A DNA stretch of 64,000 nucleotides from CAVQAH01 sp963784195 (GTDB lineage: Bacteria > Acidobacteriota > Vicinamibacteria > Vicinamibacterales > 2-12-FULL-66-21): the NCBI GenBank assembly GCA_963784195.1, contig CAWARA010000018.1, positions 434,001 to 498,000 on the forward strand, read 5' to 3'. The notes under the pieces are model-generated. The model searched no databases, had not been told where the DNA came from, and worked only from the letters and a program-made list of their open reading frames with translations. Both the position numbers and the translations under genes were made by a program. The stretch's first letter is position 1; each line of letters opens with the position of its first letter. Below are positions 46,002-54,356 of the stretch, piece by piece.

Positions 46002-46394
46002 TCACCTCGGGCCCGCCGATCGCTCATCGGGTTGGGACGTCAGCATGTCTTCCAGCGCCGCCAGCCGCAGCTGAATCTCAGCGAGGCTCGAGGTCCGCAG
46101 ACGCAGGAACATGGCGACCGTGCTCAGCGTTGCGATCAGGACAGCCAGCCCGCCCAGGATGACGAAGAAGGGGATCGCGGAAGCGGCGACAGTGGACCAT
46201 GGCACGTGCTCCTGCCTGGCGGCCTGAACCATCTCGAACACCTGAAGGCCGGTCATGCCTGCGAACGCCAGCACGACGACGAGGGTCACCCCCCATGCGC
46301 CGATGCTGAGGCGACGGATGAACCCATCGATCCGTTTTTCGCGCTCGACGATCTCCCACGCTTCGTCAGCGGCTTTGGATCGTTCTCTACCCAT
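46002..46394 (-). CDS. two-helix membrane protein in a sigma-factor unit
   Basis: 130 residues. The N-terminus is charged (MGRERSKAADEAWEIVEREK), then two membrane helices: IGAWGVTLVVVLAFAGMTGL and ASAIPFFVILGGLAVLIATL. A C-terminal amphipathic coil follows (LAEIQLRLAALEDMLTS). GAGGT lies before the ATG. It starts 36 bases after the sigma factor gene and could serve as a membrane partner of it, but no anti-sigma motif (such as a HxxxCxxC zinc site) is present. No family was recognised. Confidence 0.6.
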   Translation of the reverse strand: MGRERSKAADEAWEIVEREKRIDGFIRRLSIGAWGVTLVVVLAFAGMTGLQVFEMVQAARQEHVPWSTVAASAIPFFVILGGLAVLIATLSTVAMFLRLRTSSLAEIQLRLAALEDMLTSQPDERSAGPR

Positions 46395-46430
46395 TGGCTA
46401 CCTCACTTATCCACAGATTGAAGCCGAGCA

Positions 46431-46982
46431 TTACCGTTTCCCGATCGCATCCTGCAGCCGCTGTTTCGCATGATGAAGGCGCGAGCGCACGGTCCCGATC
46501 GAGCAGCCGGCGATCACCGCGATCTGCCCGTAGCTCATCTCTTCTTGATAACGGAGGAGCAGAACCTCTCGCTGCACAGGAGACAATTCCTTCAGAGCCG
46601 CGGCCATCGACGACTCGGCAAGGTCGGCGGCCCCTTCGTCCGGCACCTGCGTGCAATCGATCTCTCGCGCGGCCTCCTCGATCAGCTCGCGCTCGCGTTT
46701 CTTGCTGCGCAGGAAATCGATGGCACGATGGCGAGTGGTCTGAAAGAGCCACGTGCGAAAGGCTCGCGGGTTGCTGAGCCCGCCGATGCGCCTGTATACG
46801 GCGAGCCACACTTCCTGCTGCACATCCTCCGCGTCGTCACCGACGAGACCTCTGAGGTGTGCGAGCGTGCGCGCGCCGAACCACTCCAGGAGCCGCGAGA
46901 AAGCCGTTTCGTCGCCTGCCTGGCAGCGAAGCACCAGGAGGAAGAGCCGCTTCTCGTCGTCGCGCGCACGGTGATCGGGCAT
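46431..46982 (-). CDS. ECF RNA polymerase sigma factor
   Basis: 183 residues from the ATG at 46982 (MPDHRARDDEKRLFLLVLRC), with GGAGG upstream; a GTG three codons earlier is the alternative. Region 2 carries VGDDAEDVQQEVWLAVYRRI and AFRTWLFQTTRHRAIDFLRS; region 4 has LKELSPVQREVLLLRYQEEM and IAVIAGCSIGTVRSRLHHAK. This is a standard ECF architecture, unlike the factor at 15.3 kb. It is the middle gene of three on the minus strand: a signal-peptide coiled-coil protein before it (30 bases) and a two-helix membrane protein after it. Neither has a known anti-sigma domain. Confidence 0.92.
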   Translation of the reverse strand: MPDHRARDDEKRLFLLVLRCQAGDETAFSRLLEWFGARTLAHLRGLVGDDAEDVQQEVWLAVYRRIGGLSNPRAFRTWLFQTTRHRAIDFLRSKKRERELIEEAAREIDCTQVPDEGAADLAESSMAAALKELSPVQREVLLLRYQEEMSYGQIAVIAGCSIGTVRSRLHHAKQRLQDAIGKR

Positions 46983-47012
46983 GGCCTCCACGGCGACTTG
47001 CGGCCTGCTGTT

Positions 47013-47540
47013 TCAGCGCTTGACCGACTGCTCCAGCCTGGTCATCAGATCGATCCAGCGTGCTTCTTCCGTCTGCAGGACCTGCGTCAGCACAGACTCC
47101 CGTTCGCGAATCTGCCGCTCGCGTTCTGCCGCCGCCGAAGCCTGCTGCTTGAACATGTGCGTCATGTCGGACGCCTGCTCACGTTCTTCGACGCTCGTCG
47201 CTCGCGCCGCTTCGGTCTGCGCGCCGGACAGGAGGTTAGCAAACTCCTGCGAACGTGCACTGGCGGCCGCCAGTTCCGTTCGCACCGCGTCGAGTTGTGC
47301 ACCAACCTGCATCAGGCGGCTCTGCTGGGCGGACAGGTACACGGCGAGGCCCTGGATCTGCGCCTGCTGACGGCTCGACTCTTCGACCGCCTGCCGAAGC
47401 TGGCGAACCTCCGCGATGAGCGCGCTCAGCGAGCCGGCAGGTTCATCGTTCCGTGTCTGTGCCCAGGCGACGGCCGAGGCCACCGCAAAGAGCACCGCGA
47501 GCGGGACGAGCAGTCGAGCGGCACAATGTGTGGTCTTCAT
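47013..47540 (-). CDS. exported coiled-coil protein in a sigma-factor unit
   Basis: 175 residues. GGAGGG precedes the ATG at 47540; the signal peptide is LLVPLAVLFAVASAVAWAQ. The whole mature protein is a helical coil: SLSALIAEVRQLRQAVEESS, AVYLSAQQSRLMQVGAQLDA, VRTELAAASARSQEFANLLS, and ERERQIRERESVLTQVLQTE. Its heptads suggest a dimer or trimer in the periplasm. No family was recognised. It is the first gene of a unit of three with an ECF sigma factor, so it may be a signal input, which is inference only. The region from 47541 to 47757 upstream holds no gene that I can see. Confidence 0.65.
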   Translation of the reverse strand: MKTTHCAARLLVPLAVLFAVASAVAWAQTRNDEPAGSLSALIAEVRQLRQAVEESSRQQAQIQGLAVYLSAQQSRLMQVGAQLDAVRTELAAASARSQEFANLLSGAQTEAARATSVEEREQASDMTHMFKQQASAAAERERQIRERESVLTQVLQTEEARWIDLMTRLEQSVKR

Positions 47541-47757
47541 GATGTCCCTCCGAAAGCCCGGCTGCTTCTGTCAGCCGGGGGCGCCCTCAATGGATGCCGG
47601 ACTAGGGACGTTCTTCGCCCGCCGAAAAGTTCATCTCGCCAAAATGTTTCTATCGTGTTGAAAACAAAGAGGTAATGGCGCGACAGACAAAATGTCGATC
47701 TCCACCGGGGTCGTTCGACGACTGAATAGAAGTACAAACAGTGAAGGAGACAAGCAG

Positions 47758-48105
47758 ATGCGATTCCTCTGTGTTCACAAGGGGCCGGAAGGTGAACCGC
47801 CGACCCCGCAAATGATGGAAGACATGGGCAAGCTGATCGGAGATATGGCGGCGGCCGGCGTGCTACTCGCCACCGAAGGATGCCTGCCGAGCGCAAAGGG
47901 CGCGCGCGTGCGGCGCTCGAACGGGAAGATCACGGTCACCGACGGACCCTTCACCGAATCGAAGGAAGTCATCGGCGGGTTCGCGCTGATTCAGGTCAAG
48001 TCGAAAGAAGAAGCGATCGAGTGGACCAGGCGCTTCATCACCGTCGTTGGCGAAGGCGAGAGCGAGATTCGTGAACTGTGCGAGGTTCCGGCGTTTCAAG
48101 GGTAG
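47758..48105 (+). CDS. YCII-domain protein (DGPF subgroup)
   Basis: 115 residues from the ATG at 47758, which has AAGGAGA upstream. The text matches the YCII family: MRFLCVHKGPEGEPPTPQMM, LLATEGCLPSAKGARVRRSN, and the DGPF motif ITVTDGPFTESKEVIGGFAL. Proteins of this subgroup often lie beside ECF sigma factors of the SigJ/ECF41 type; here the nearest sigma factor at 46.4 kb is transcribed divergently, 800 bases away. The frame is open back to 47692, but without a start signal. A GC-rich heptad repeat and a convergent methyltransferase follow. Confidence 0.88.
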   Translation: MRFLCVHKGPEGEPPTPQMMEDMGKLIGDMAAAGVLLATEGCLPSAKGARVRRSNGKITVTDGPFTESKEVIGGFALIQVKSKEEAIEWTRRFITVVGEGESEIRELCEVPAFQG

Positions 48106-48120
48106 GCTCGGACACGTGTC

Positions 48121-48154
48121 GGCTCCGGGCCCCGGGCCCCGAGCCCCGAACCCC
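48121..48154. repeat. 7-nt repeats GGGCCCC / GAGCCCC / GAACCCC
   Basis: After GGCTCC the bases run in sevens: GGGCCCC, GGGCCCC, GAGCCCC, GAACCCC. It lies in the 51 bases between the convergent YCII and methyltransferase genes and has the same period as the other intergenic repeats. Its own strand is self-complementary in part (GGGCCC). Confidence 0.6.
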
Positions 48155-48156
48155 AA

Positions 48157-48885
48157 CTACGATCGGCATCGACTCGATGGCGCGCCCAACAGCAGGCGGT
48201 TCTTCGGCGTGATCGCCTGCGGAATCTTCTGAGTCCAGATGCGATAGCCGTGGTGCTCGAGGCGCAGAGCCCGGACGGCATCGATTGCCAGCGCGACGTC
48301 CATCCACCCGCCCAGCGGCCCCGGATCGCAGGTCTGCGCGTCGTGGCAGCAAGGCATCACAGCCACACGTGCAGCGACGGCGATCGCGCGCGTCAGAATT
48401 CGATCCGTCAGCGCCCCGCACGCATGACTCGACACGACGACGTCGTCGGCGCCGAGGACCACGTCATCGATCGTGCTGCTGATGAACGCAATCCGATCGC
48501 CGAGGCGAGGCCAGATCGCAACAAGCGCGTCATGGAGCGTAGAGGCCGACGACGGAATAGCTGGATCCACCACCAACGCTGACGGCGAGGAGTCGTCGAG
48601 CAGGAGCATGGCATGCGCGAGCAGTCCGTGCCCGCCGCCGACGTCGACGACGCGGCCGCCGCGCAACAGGCGCCGCGTGCGTCTCGCAACTTCCCACGAT
48701 TCATAGAGCTCTTTGCGCGGAAGACAACCGGCGTGGCAGACGGCACGGCCAAGGCGGTCGAACAGACGTTCGCTGGAGAATCGGCCGAGGTCATACGGCG
48801 AAAGCCGATTCTGCGACGCCGGTGAAAATCGCGCGGCGGCCCCGTTACAACTCGTCACTCCGTTCGTCCCCCCATACGAGCTCAT
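48157..48885 (-). CDS. class I methyltransferase-like protein
   Basis: 242 residues. The SAM-binding motif is GGRVVDVGGGHGLLAHAMLL at about residue 75, and a later ALVVDPAIPSSAS gives the acidic end of strand 2. The segment DDVVVSSHACGALTDRILTR and the CCHD text VAVMPCCHDAQTCDPGP resemble the Methyltransf_32/GSTCD-like group, whose members methylate tRNA in eukaryotes; the substrate here is unknown. It is convergent with the YCII gene and divergent from the TonB receptor. Confidence 0.72.
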   Translation of the reverse strand: MSSYGGTNGVTSCNGAAARFSPASQNRLSPYDLGRFSSERLFDRLGRAVCHAGCLPRKELYESWEVARRTRRLLRGGRVVDVGGGHGLLAHAMLLLDDSSPSALVVDPAIPSSASTLHDALVAIWPRLGDRIAFISSTIDDVVLGADDVVVSSHACGALTDRILTRAIAVAARVAVMPCCHDAQTCDPGPLGGWMDVALAIDAVRALRLEHHGYRIWTQKIPQAITPKNRLLLGAPSSRCRS

Positions 48886-49039
48886 GCGCGACGCTTTTCC
48901 CAGGTGTCAGAAAATGCTTACAGTTTGGATTGGACCTCGATATATTACGCCCCGACGCACTCTGACCGCGTCTCGCCGCACGAGGGCGCCTGTCTGTCCC
49001 TCGTGCACGGGCCATTTCGATCTGCAGCTTGGAGGACAC

Positions 49040-52000
49040 ATGAGGACGTTCCTTGGAGCATTGGTTTGCTCCCTCCTGCTCGCGCCCTCGTACGCATCCG
49101 CGCAATCGGAAGCGACGCTGACCGGAACGGTCAAAGATACGAGCGGTGCCGTGATCCCGGGAGCGACCATCACCGCTCGACACGTCGCGACCAACGACAC
49201 TCGAACCACGACCTCTGGGCCCGAGGGCCACTATCGCTTGACGAACCTGCCGCGCGGCAACTACGACGTCAAGGCAGAAATCCAGGGCTTTCAACCGATC
49301 AACCAGACCGGCGTGCTGCTGACGGTCGGCGACACCGTCCGGCTCGATTTCGCGTTGACCGTCGGCGGGCTGAATGAAACGGTCAGCGTCGTGTCGCAGG
49401 CGAGCCTGATCAACACCGAAGAGGGCCGGCATCTCGAGTCTCGTGGACGAAAAGCGGATCAGCGAGATGCCATTGAATGGCCGAAACGTGCTCCAGTTGA
49501 TGGAGATATCAGGCCTGGCGCGATAGGCAATCCCGGCAACGTCGTGCTCGGCGGATCTGCCGGCGGCAATTCGGCGTTCATGAACGGTCAGCGGAATCGC
49601 GCCAACAACTTCCTGCTCGACGGCACCGACAACAACGATCAGTTCACCGCGGGCCGCGTGGCGGTCAACCCCAACGTCGACATGGTTCAGGAGTTTCGCG
49701 TATCCACGAACAACTTCTCGGCCGAGTTCGGACGGAACAGCGCCTCGGTGGTCAACGTCGTGACCAAGGCCGGGACGAACAGCTTCCACGGCACGGCGTA
49801 CGAGTTCCTGCGCAACGATGCGCTGGACGCGCGAACGGTATTTGCGGGGGCGGACGTGGACCCGTTGGATTTCCACCAGTTCGGTGGAACGGTGGGCGGC
49901 CCGATCATCAAGAACAAGACATTCTTCTTCGGGGCGTACGAAGGGTTGCGCGTCGACGCGGGGCGTGACCCTGGTGCGCACGGTGGAAACGCCGGAGTAC
50001 CGTCAGATGGTCGCGCAGCGGTTCCCCAACTCCATCGCCAACTTCCTCTTCCAGAACTTCCCGTCGCCGCTCCCGACCAGCAACATCCGTGATACCGGCA
50101 GGCCGGTCGCGGGGCTGCAAACGGAGAGTGCCGCCAACAATCCGGGAGTGGCCACCAATCCGAACTACACGCGCGGCGGGCGCTCTGTTCAACAACACGT
50201 TGCAGACGACGCCCGACGGCATCCCCGACATCGGCAACGCGAACATTCCGGTCACCGAAAAGATCGATGGTGACCAGTTCAACATCAGAATCGATCACGA
50301 CGTGAGCGCGAGCGCCCGGCTCCTCGGCCGTCTTCTCTGGGACGATCGAATTCAGGACGACAAGCAGACCATCCCGCGCAGCGAGGGGTTCAACCAGCCG
50401 GTCGACGAGAAGGGTCGCAATTTCACGCTCGGGTACACGCACATTCTCTCGAACACGATGGTCAACGAGGCGCGCTTCGGCTACTCGTACCGGAAGCGTG
50501 ACCTGCTCGCCAACAACGAGGGCGTGCCGAACATCACCTTCATCGACGGCGTGGTCGCGTTTGGCAACTTCTCGACCAACCCGGCCTTTTTCGAGCAGAA
50601 GACGTTCCACTGGGTGGACACCGTCTCGTGGAACAAGGGGAACCACGGGATCAAGTTCGGCGGCGAGGTCCGGCACATTCGCGACAATTCCGATTTCGCG
50701 GTCCGCCGCGGCGGCTACCAGTTCCTCAATATCCACGACTTTGCGATGGACGAAGCGTCGGCGGTCACGATCATGGGGATCAATCCCGGTACCGGGCTCG
50801 ATCGAGCCGAACATCCGCAACTTCCGCTTCTGGGAGACCGGATTCTTCGTCCAGGACGATTGGAAGGTCCTGCCGAACCTCACCGTGAACCTCGGGCTGC
50901 GCCACGAATGGTTCGGGCGCCCGAGCGAGGAGAACGATCTGCTGACCAATCTGGTGTTGGGTCCGGGGGCAGATATCTTCGAGCAAATCGCCAACGGTTC
51001 GGTGGGTCAGGTCGATCAGGTCGTGCCTGACGACTGGAACAACTTCGCGCCGCGTCTCGGCGCGTCCTGGGATCCGTGGGGTGATGGCCGGCTCGCGATT
51101 CGTGGCGGGTATGGCATCGCCTACGAGCGGCTGTTCAACAACTCGATCACGAACATCCGCTTCAACCCGCCGTTCTACTCGTTTGCCGTCGCCAACCCCG
51201 CCAACGTCGCGTCGCAGGCGGGCGTCCGCATCGCGTACGGGCCGATGAATCCCGACGGGACCATCCGCAACGAACCGATCACGATCACCGGCGACAACCG
51301 CAATATCGGCGTGCAGCCCGGCATGAACATCCAGGGGAACATCATCGGCTGGAATCCGGCGTTTGGCACGTCACAGCAGTCGCTCCGCGTGCCCGATCCC
51401 AACACCAAGGACGCGTTCTCACACAACTGGTTCGTCGGTGCGCAGACCGAACTGATGTGGGACATGGTCCTCGAAGCCAACTACGTCGGCAACGTCGGGC
51501 GCAACTACGGCCGCCTCGTTGACTACAACACCATCCGCGGCGATCTGTTCGACGGCCGTCTCAACCGTTTGAACCCGGCTTCGGCGGCATCAATTTCCGC
51601 GCGATGCTGGCGCGCGCGGAATACCACGGGCTGCAGCTCCAGTTGAACCGGCGCTTCAAGGATGGGTTCAGCGGACAGATCACCTACACACTCGGCAAGG
51701 CGATGGATACGGGCTCTGACGTGCAGGTCGGCGCGACTGCCGGTCGATGCCCGCGCGCTCGATCTCGAGTGGGCGCCGGCGGACTTCGACGTTCGCCACC
51801 GCTTCGTGATGAACTGGCTGTGGGAGATTCCGTGGATGCGTGACGCCACCGGGCTGACCGGGACGCTGCTCGGCGGATGGCAGGTCAACGGCATCACGGC
51901 GCTGCAGAGCGGATTCCCGTTCAGTGTCAACACCACGTCCGCCTTTCCGAACGGCGACTACAACGGCGACGGCGTCAACAACGATCGCCCGAACACGCCA

Positions 52001-52337
52001 AGCTTCGGCACTCGAATTGCCGAACGACGACCGACAGGCCTACATCAATGGCTTGTTCGTGGCGGCCGACTTCCCGCGGCCGGATGTCCTCGGAGATCTC
52101 CCGCGGAACGCCTATCGTGGCCCGGGCTTCGCGAGCACGGACTTCTCGCTCTTCAAGAACTTCGTGATGCCGAAGTGGCGCGACGCGAAGATTCAGTTCC
52201 GCTACGAGGTCTTCAACGTGTTCAACCGGGTCAACCTCCGGCTGCCGAACGGCAACATGGCGCAGGCCACCTTCGGACGATCGACCCAGGCGTTTGCTGC
52301 ACGCGAGATGCAGTTTGCGCTCAAGCTGATCTTCTGA
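49040..52337 (+). CDS. TonB-dependent receptor with N-terminal carboxypeptidase-regulatory domain (eight frameshifts)
   Basis: GGAGG precedes the ATG at 49040. The protein has a signal peptide (LGALVCSLLLAPSYASAQ), a CarboxypepD_reg domain (LTGTVKDTSGAVIPGATITA; RLTNLPRGNYDVKAEIQG), a plug (RISEMPLNGRNVLQLMEISG; FLLDGTDNNDQFTAGRVAVN) and a long barrel (FHQFGGTVGGPIIKNKTFFF; VLPNLTVNLGLRHEWFGRPS; FQIRYEVFNVFNR-like text IQFRYEVFNVFNRVNLRLP). It ends in an aromatic residue (FALKLIF) at 52337. The frame changes at about 49425, 49520, 49965, 50175, 50800, 51580, 51740 and 52010. Each piece continues the family's text without internal stops, so I call it one gene with indels. In this group such receptors import oligomers, with no known ligand here. 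Confidence 0.85.
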
Positions 52338-52344
52338 AAACCGT

Positions 52345-52373
52345 CAACGCCCAACCTCCAACTCCGAACTCCC
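52345..52373. repeat. 7-nt repeats CAACGCC / CAACCTC / CAACTCC / GAACTCC
   Basis: Four heptads follow the TonB receptor stop by eight bases. They have the same period as the repeats at 5442 and 48121 though a different sequence. Nine bases later there is a strong hairpin. Confidence 0.55.
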
Positions 52374-52381
52374 AGAAGGCG

Positions 52382-52400
52382 CGTGGCCCGATCGGCCACG
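52382..52400. terminator. hairpin CGTGGCC-CGATC-GGCCACG
   Basis: CGTGGCC (52382-52388) and GGCCACG (52394-52400) are exact complements around a five-base loop. It lies between the TonB receptor and the sulfatase-like gene on the same strand. No U-run follows. It could limit read-through or act as a REP-like stem. Confidence 0.55.
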
Positions 52401-52450
52401 GCCTGGGTGTTGGGCTTTGTGGCAGTTCGGGAATTGACCTGAGACGGCCC

Positions 52451-54352
52451 GTGATCCGCACTCCGGCGCTACTTGCTTCTGCGCTTGCGTTCTCCGCCTG
52501 TACCAACCGGCGCCGGCGTCCGACTCCACCTCCACGGTCGATGATCCTCGTCACCGTCGATACCCTGCGCGCGGATCACGTCAATGCGACGGTCACGCCG
52601 GCGCTCGACCGCATGGCGCGCGAGGCCGTCAGATTCGACACGGCGGTGACCGTCGCGCCGGTGACGCTGCCGGCCCACGCGTCGCTGCTCACCGGAACCT
52701 ACCCCCCGGCGCACGGCGTTCGCGACAACCAGATTTTCTCGCTGGCTCCGGAAACGGCAACCTACACGGCATGGTTGAAGGCGCGCGGCTATGCGACTGG
52801 TGCGTTCGTCAGCGCCATCGTCCTCGATCGCCGCTACGGCCTGAATAGCGGTTTCGATACCTACGACGACGAGATGAGCGGCGCAGCCGAACGCAGCGCG
52901 CGCGAGACACTCGACCGCGCCGAGCGCTGGGTGGGCTCCGCTCGCCAGCCCTTCTTTCTGTGGGTACATCTCTTCGAGCCGCATGCGCCGTACGTTGCGG
53001 GTTCCTATGCCGCCGAAGTGACGGCGGTCGACAGCGAGCTCGATCGCTTCTTCAACGCCCTTCGTGGCCGCGGGATGTGGGACGACCTGGTCGTCAGCGT
53101 CACCTCCGATCACGGCGAGTCTCTCGGAGAGCATGGCGAGAGCACGCACGGATACTTCGTCTACGATTCCACGGTCCGGATCCCATGGATCCTGAAAGCG
53201 CCGGGAGTCAAGGCGCGGCAATTCGCTCATCAGGTGCGAATCGTCGATGTACTGCCGACCATGATCGCCTTGTCGCGTGCCGCGGCAGCCGGGGAATCTC
53301 TTCCAGCGAGCGTCGACGGCGTGAATCTGGTGCCGTTCCTCGACCGCGGCGATTCGCCGCGGCTCGAAGGCTACGTCGAGTCGTGGCTTCCCCGCCATCA
53401 GTTCAACTGGAGCGAGCTGAAGTCGATTCGTACCGATCGATTCAAGTACATCGACGCGCCGGAACCGGAGCTCTACGATCTGACCGCGGATCGATCGGAG
53501 CAATCGAACGCGTTGTCGTCGAACCAGGACACGGCGACCGCCATGAAGAACACGCTCATCGCGATCGAGCGCGCGCACCCCGTGAGCAACGCGACGAAGC
53601 GGCCTGATGCCGATCCGGTCATGGCTGACAAGTTCATGGCTCTCGGGTATATCGGGTTCTCGGGTAGCACGAGCCGAGACTCCGCACGGTTGCCGGACCC
53701 GAAACGCAAACTCGACGTCTACGAGCTGACGATGTCGGCGTACGAGCTGGCTGGCCGCAACAAACCTGAGGAGGCGCTCGTGGCGTTGCGCAAAGCCGAG
53801 AAGATCGACCCGGCCGTGACGCAGGTGCATTACCTGATCGGCACGATTTTCGGAACCCAGCACCGCTACGCCGAGGCCGCGGCCGCGCTCGAGCGTGCGG
53901 CCGCCCTGAATCCGCGTTTCGTGCCCGCGCGTTTCAAGCTGGCACTTGCATACCTGCGGTTGGGACAGCATGATCGCGCTGAACAGGGCCTGCGCGTCGT
54001 GCTCGACAACGAGCCGCGGAACGTCGGTGCGCTTCACAACCTGGCGGCGATCGCCTACTCGCGCGGCGATGTTCGTCGCGCAGAGGAGCTCGAACGTCAG
54101 GTCATAAGCATCGATGCCAACTATTACGACGCCTGGAACACTCTAGGCGCCATCTACGTCGTGTCGAAACGCCCCGTCGAAGCCATCGAAGCGCTGAACA
54201 CGGCGATCCGTCTCCAGCCATCCAGCGGCCAGGCCCACTACAACCTGGCGCTGGCCCTCCGTGCCAATGGACAAGACGACCGTGCCGGCGACGCCGCGCG
54301 CAAGGCGTGCTCGCTCGACGCCCGGTTCTGCGGGAATGCCGCGAAGGATTGA
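52451..54352 (+). CDS. sulfatase-like (alkaline phosphatase superfamily) hydrolase with TPR tail, probable lipoprotein
   Basis: 633 residues from a GTG at 52451, chosen because it opens a lipoprotein-like leader (TPALLASALAFSACTNRRR); ATG 52541 would start directly at the enzyme domain. The metal-binding Asp is in MILVTVDTLRADHVNATVTP. At the nucleophile position the text is APVTLPAHASLLTGTYPPAH, so the residue that is Cys or Ser (formylglycine precursor) in true sulfatases is probably Thr. The metal-binding SDHGESLGEHGE and the later KSIRTDRFKYIDAPEPELYD fit the superfamily. The last 220 residues are TPRs (PEEALVALRKAEKIDPAVTQ; ALERAAALNPRFVPARFKLA). The gene lies between a TonB receptor and a BNR protein. 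Confidence 0.85.
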   Translation: MIRTPALLASALAFSACTNRRRRPTPPPRSMILVTVDTLRADHVNATVTPALDRMAREAVRFDTAVTVAPVTLPAHASLLTGTYPPAHGVRDNQIFSLAPETATYTAWLKARGYATGAFVSAIVLDRRYGLNSGFDTYDDEMSGAAERSARETLDRAERWVGSARQPFFLWVHLFEPHAPYVAGSYAAEVTAVDSELDRFFNALRGRGMWDDLVVSVTSDHGESLGEHGESTHGYFVYDSTVRIPWILKAPGVKARQFAHQVRIVDVLPTMIALSRAAAAGESLPASVDGVNLVPFLDRGDSPRLEGYVESWLPRHQFNWSELKSIRTDRFKYIDAPEPELYDLTADRSEQSNALSSNQDTATAMKNTLIAIERAHPVSNATKRPDADPVMADKFMALGYIGFSGSTSRDSARLPDPKRKLDVYELTMSAYELAGRNKPEEALVALRKAEKIDPAVTQVHYLIGTIFGTQHRYAEAAAALERAAALNPRFVPARFKLALAYLRLGQHDRAEQGLRVVLDNEPRNVGALHNLAAIAYSRGDVRRAEELERQVISIDANYYDAWNTLGAIYVVSKRPVEAIEALNTAIRLQPSSGQAHYNLALALRANGQDDRAGDAARKACSLDARFCGNAAKD

Positions 54353-54356
54353 AACC

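Noticed and set aside
52469..54037. A 522-codon minus-strand frame
   Set aside because: Antisense of the sulfatase-like gene; composition typical of a shadow in GC-rich DNA.
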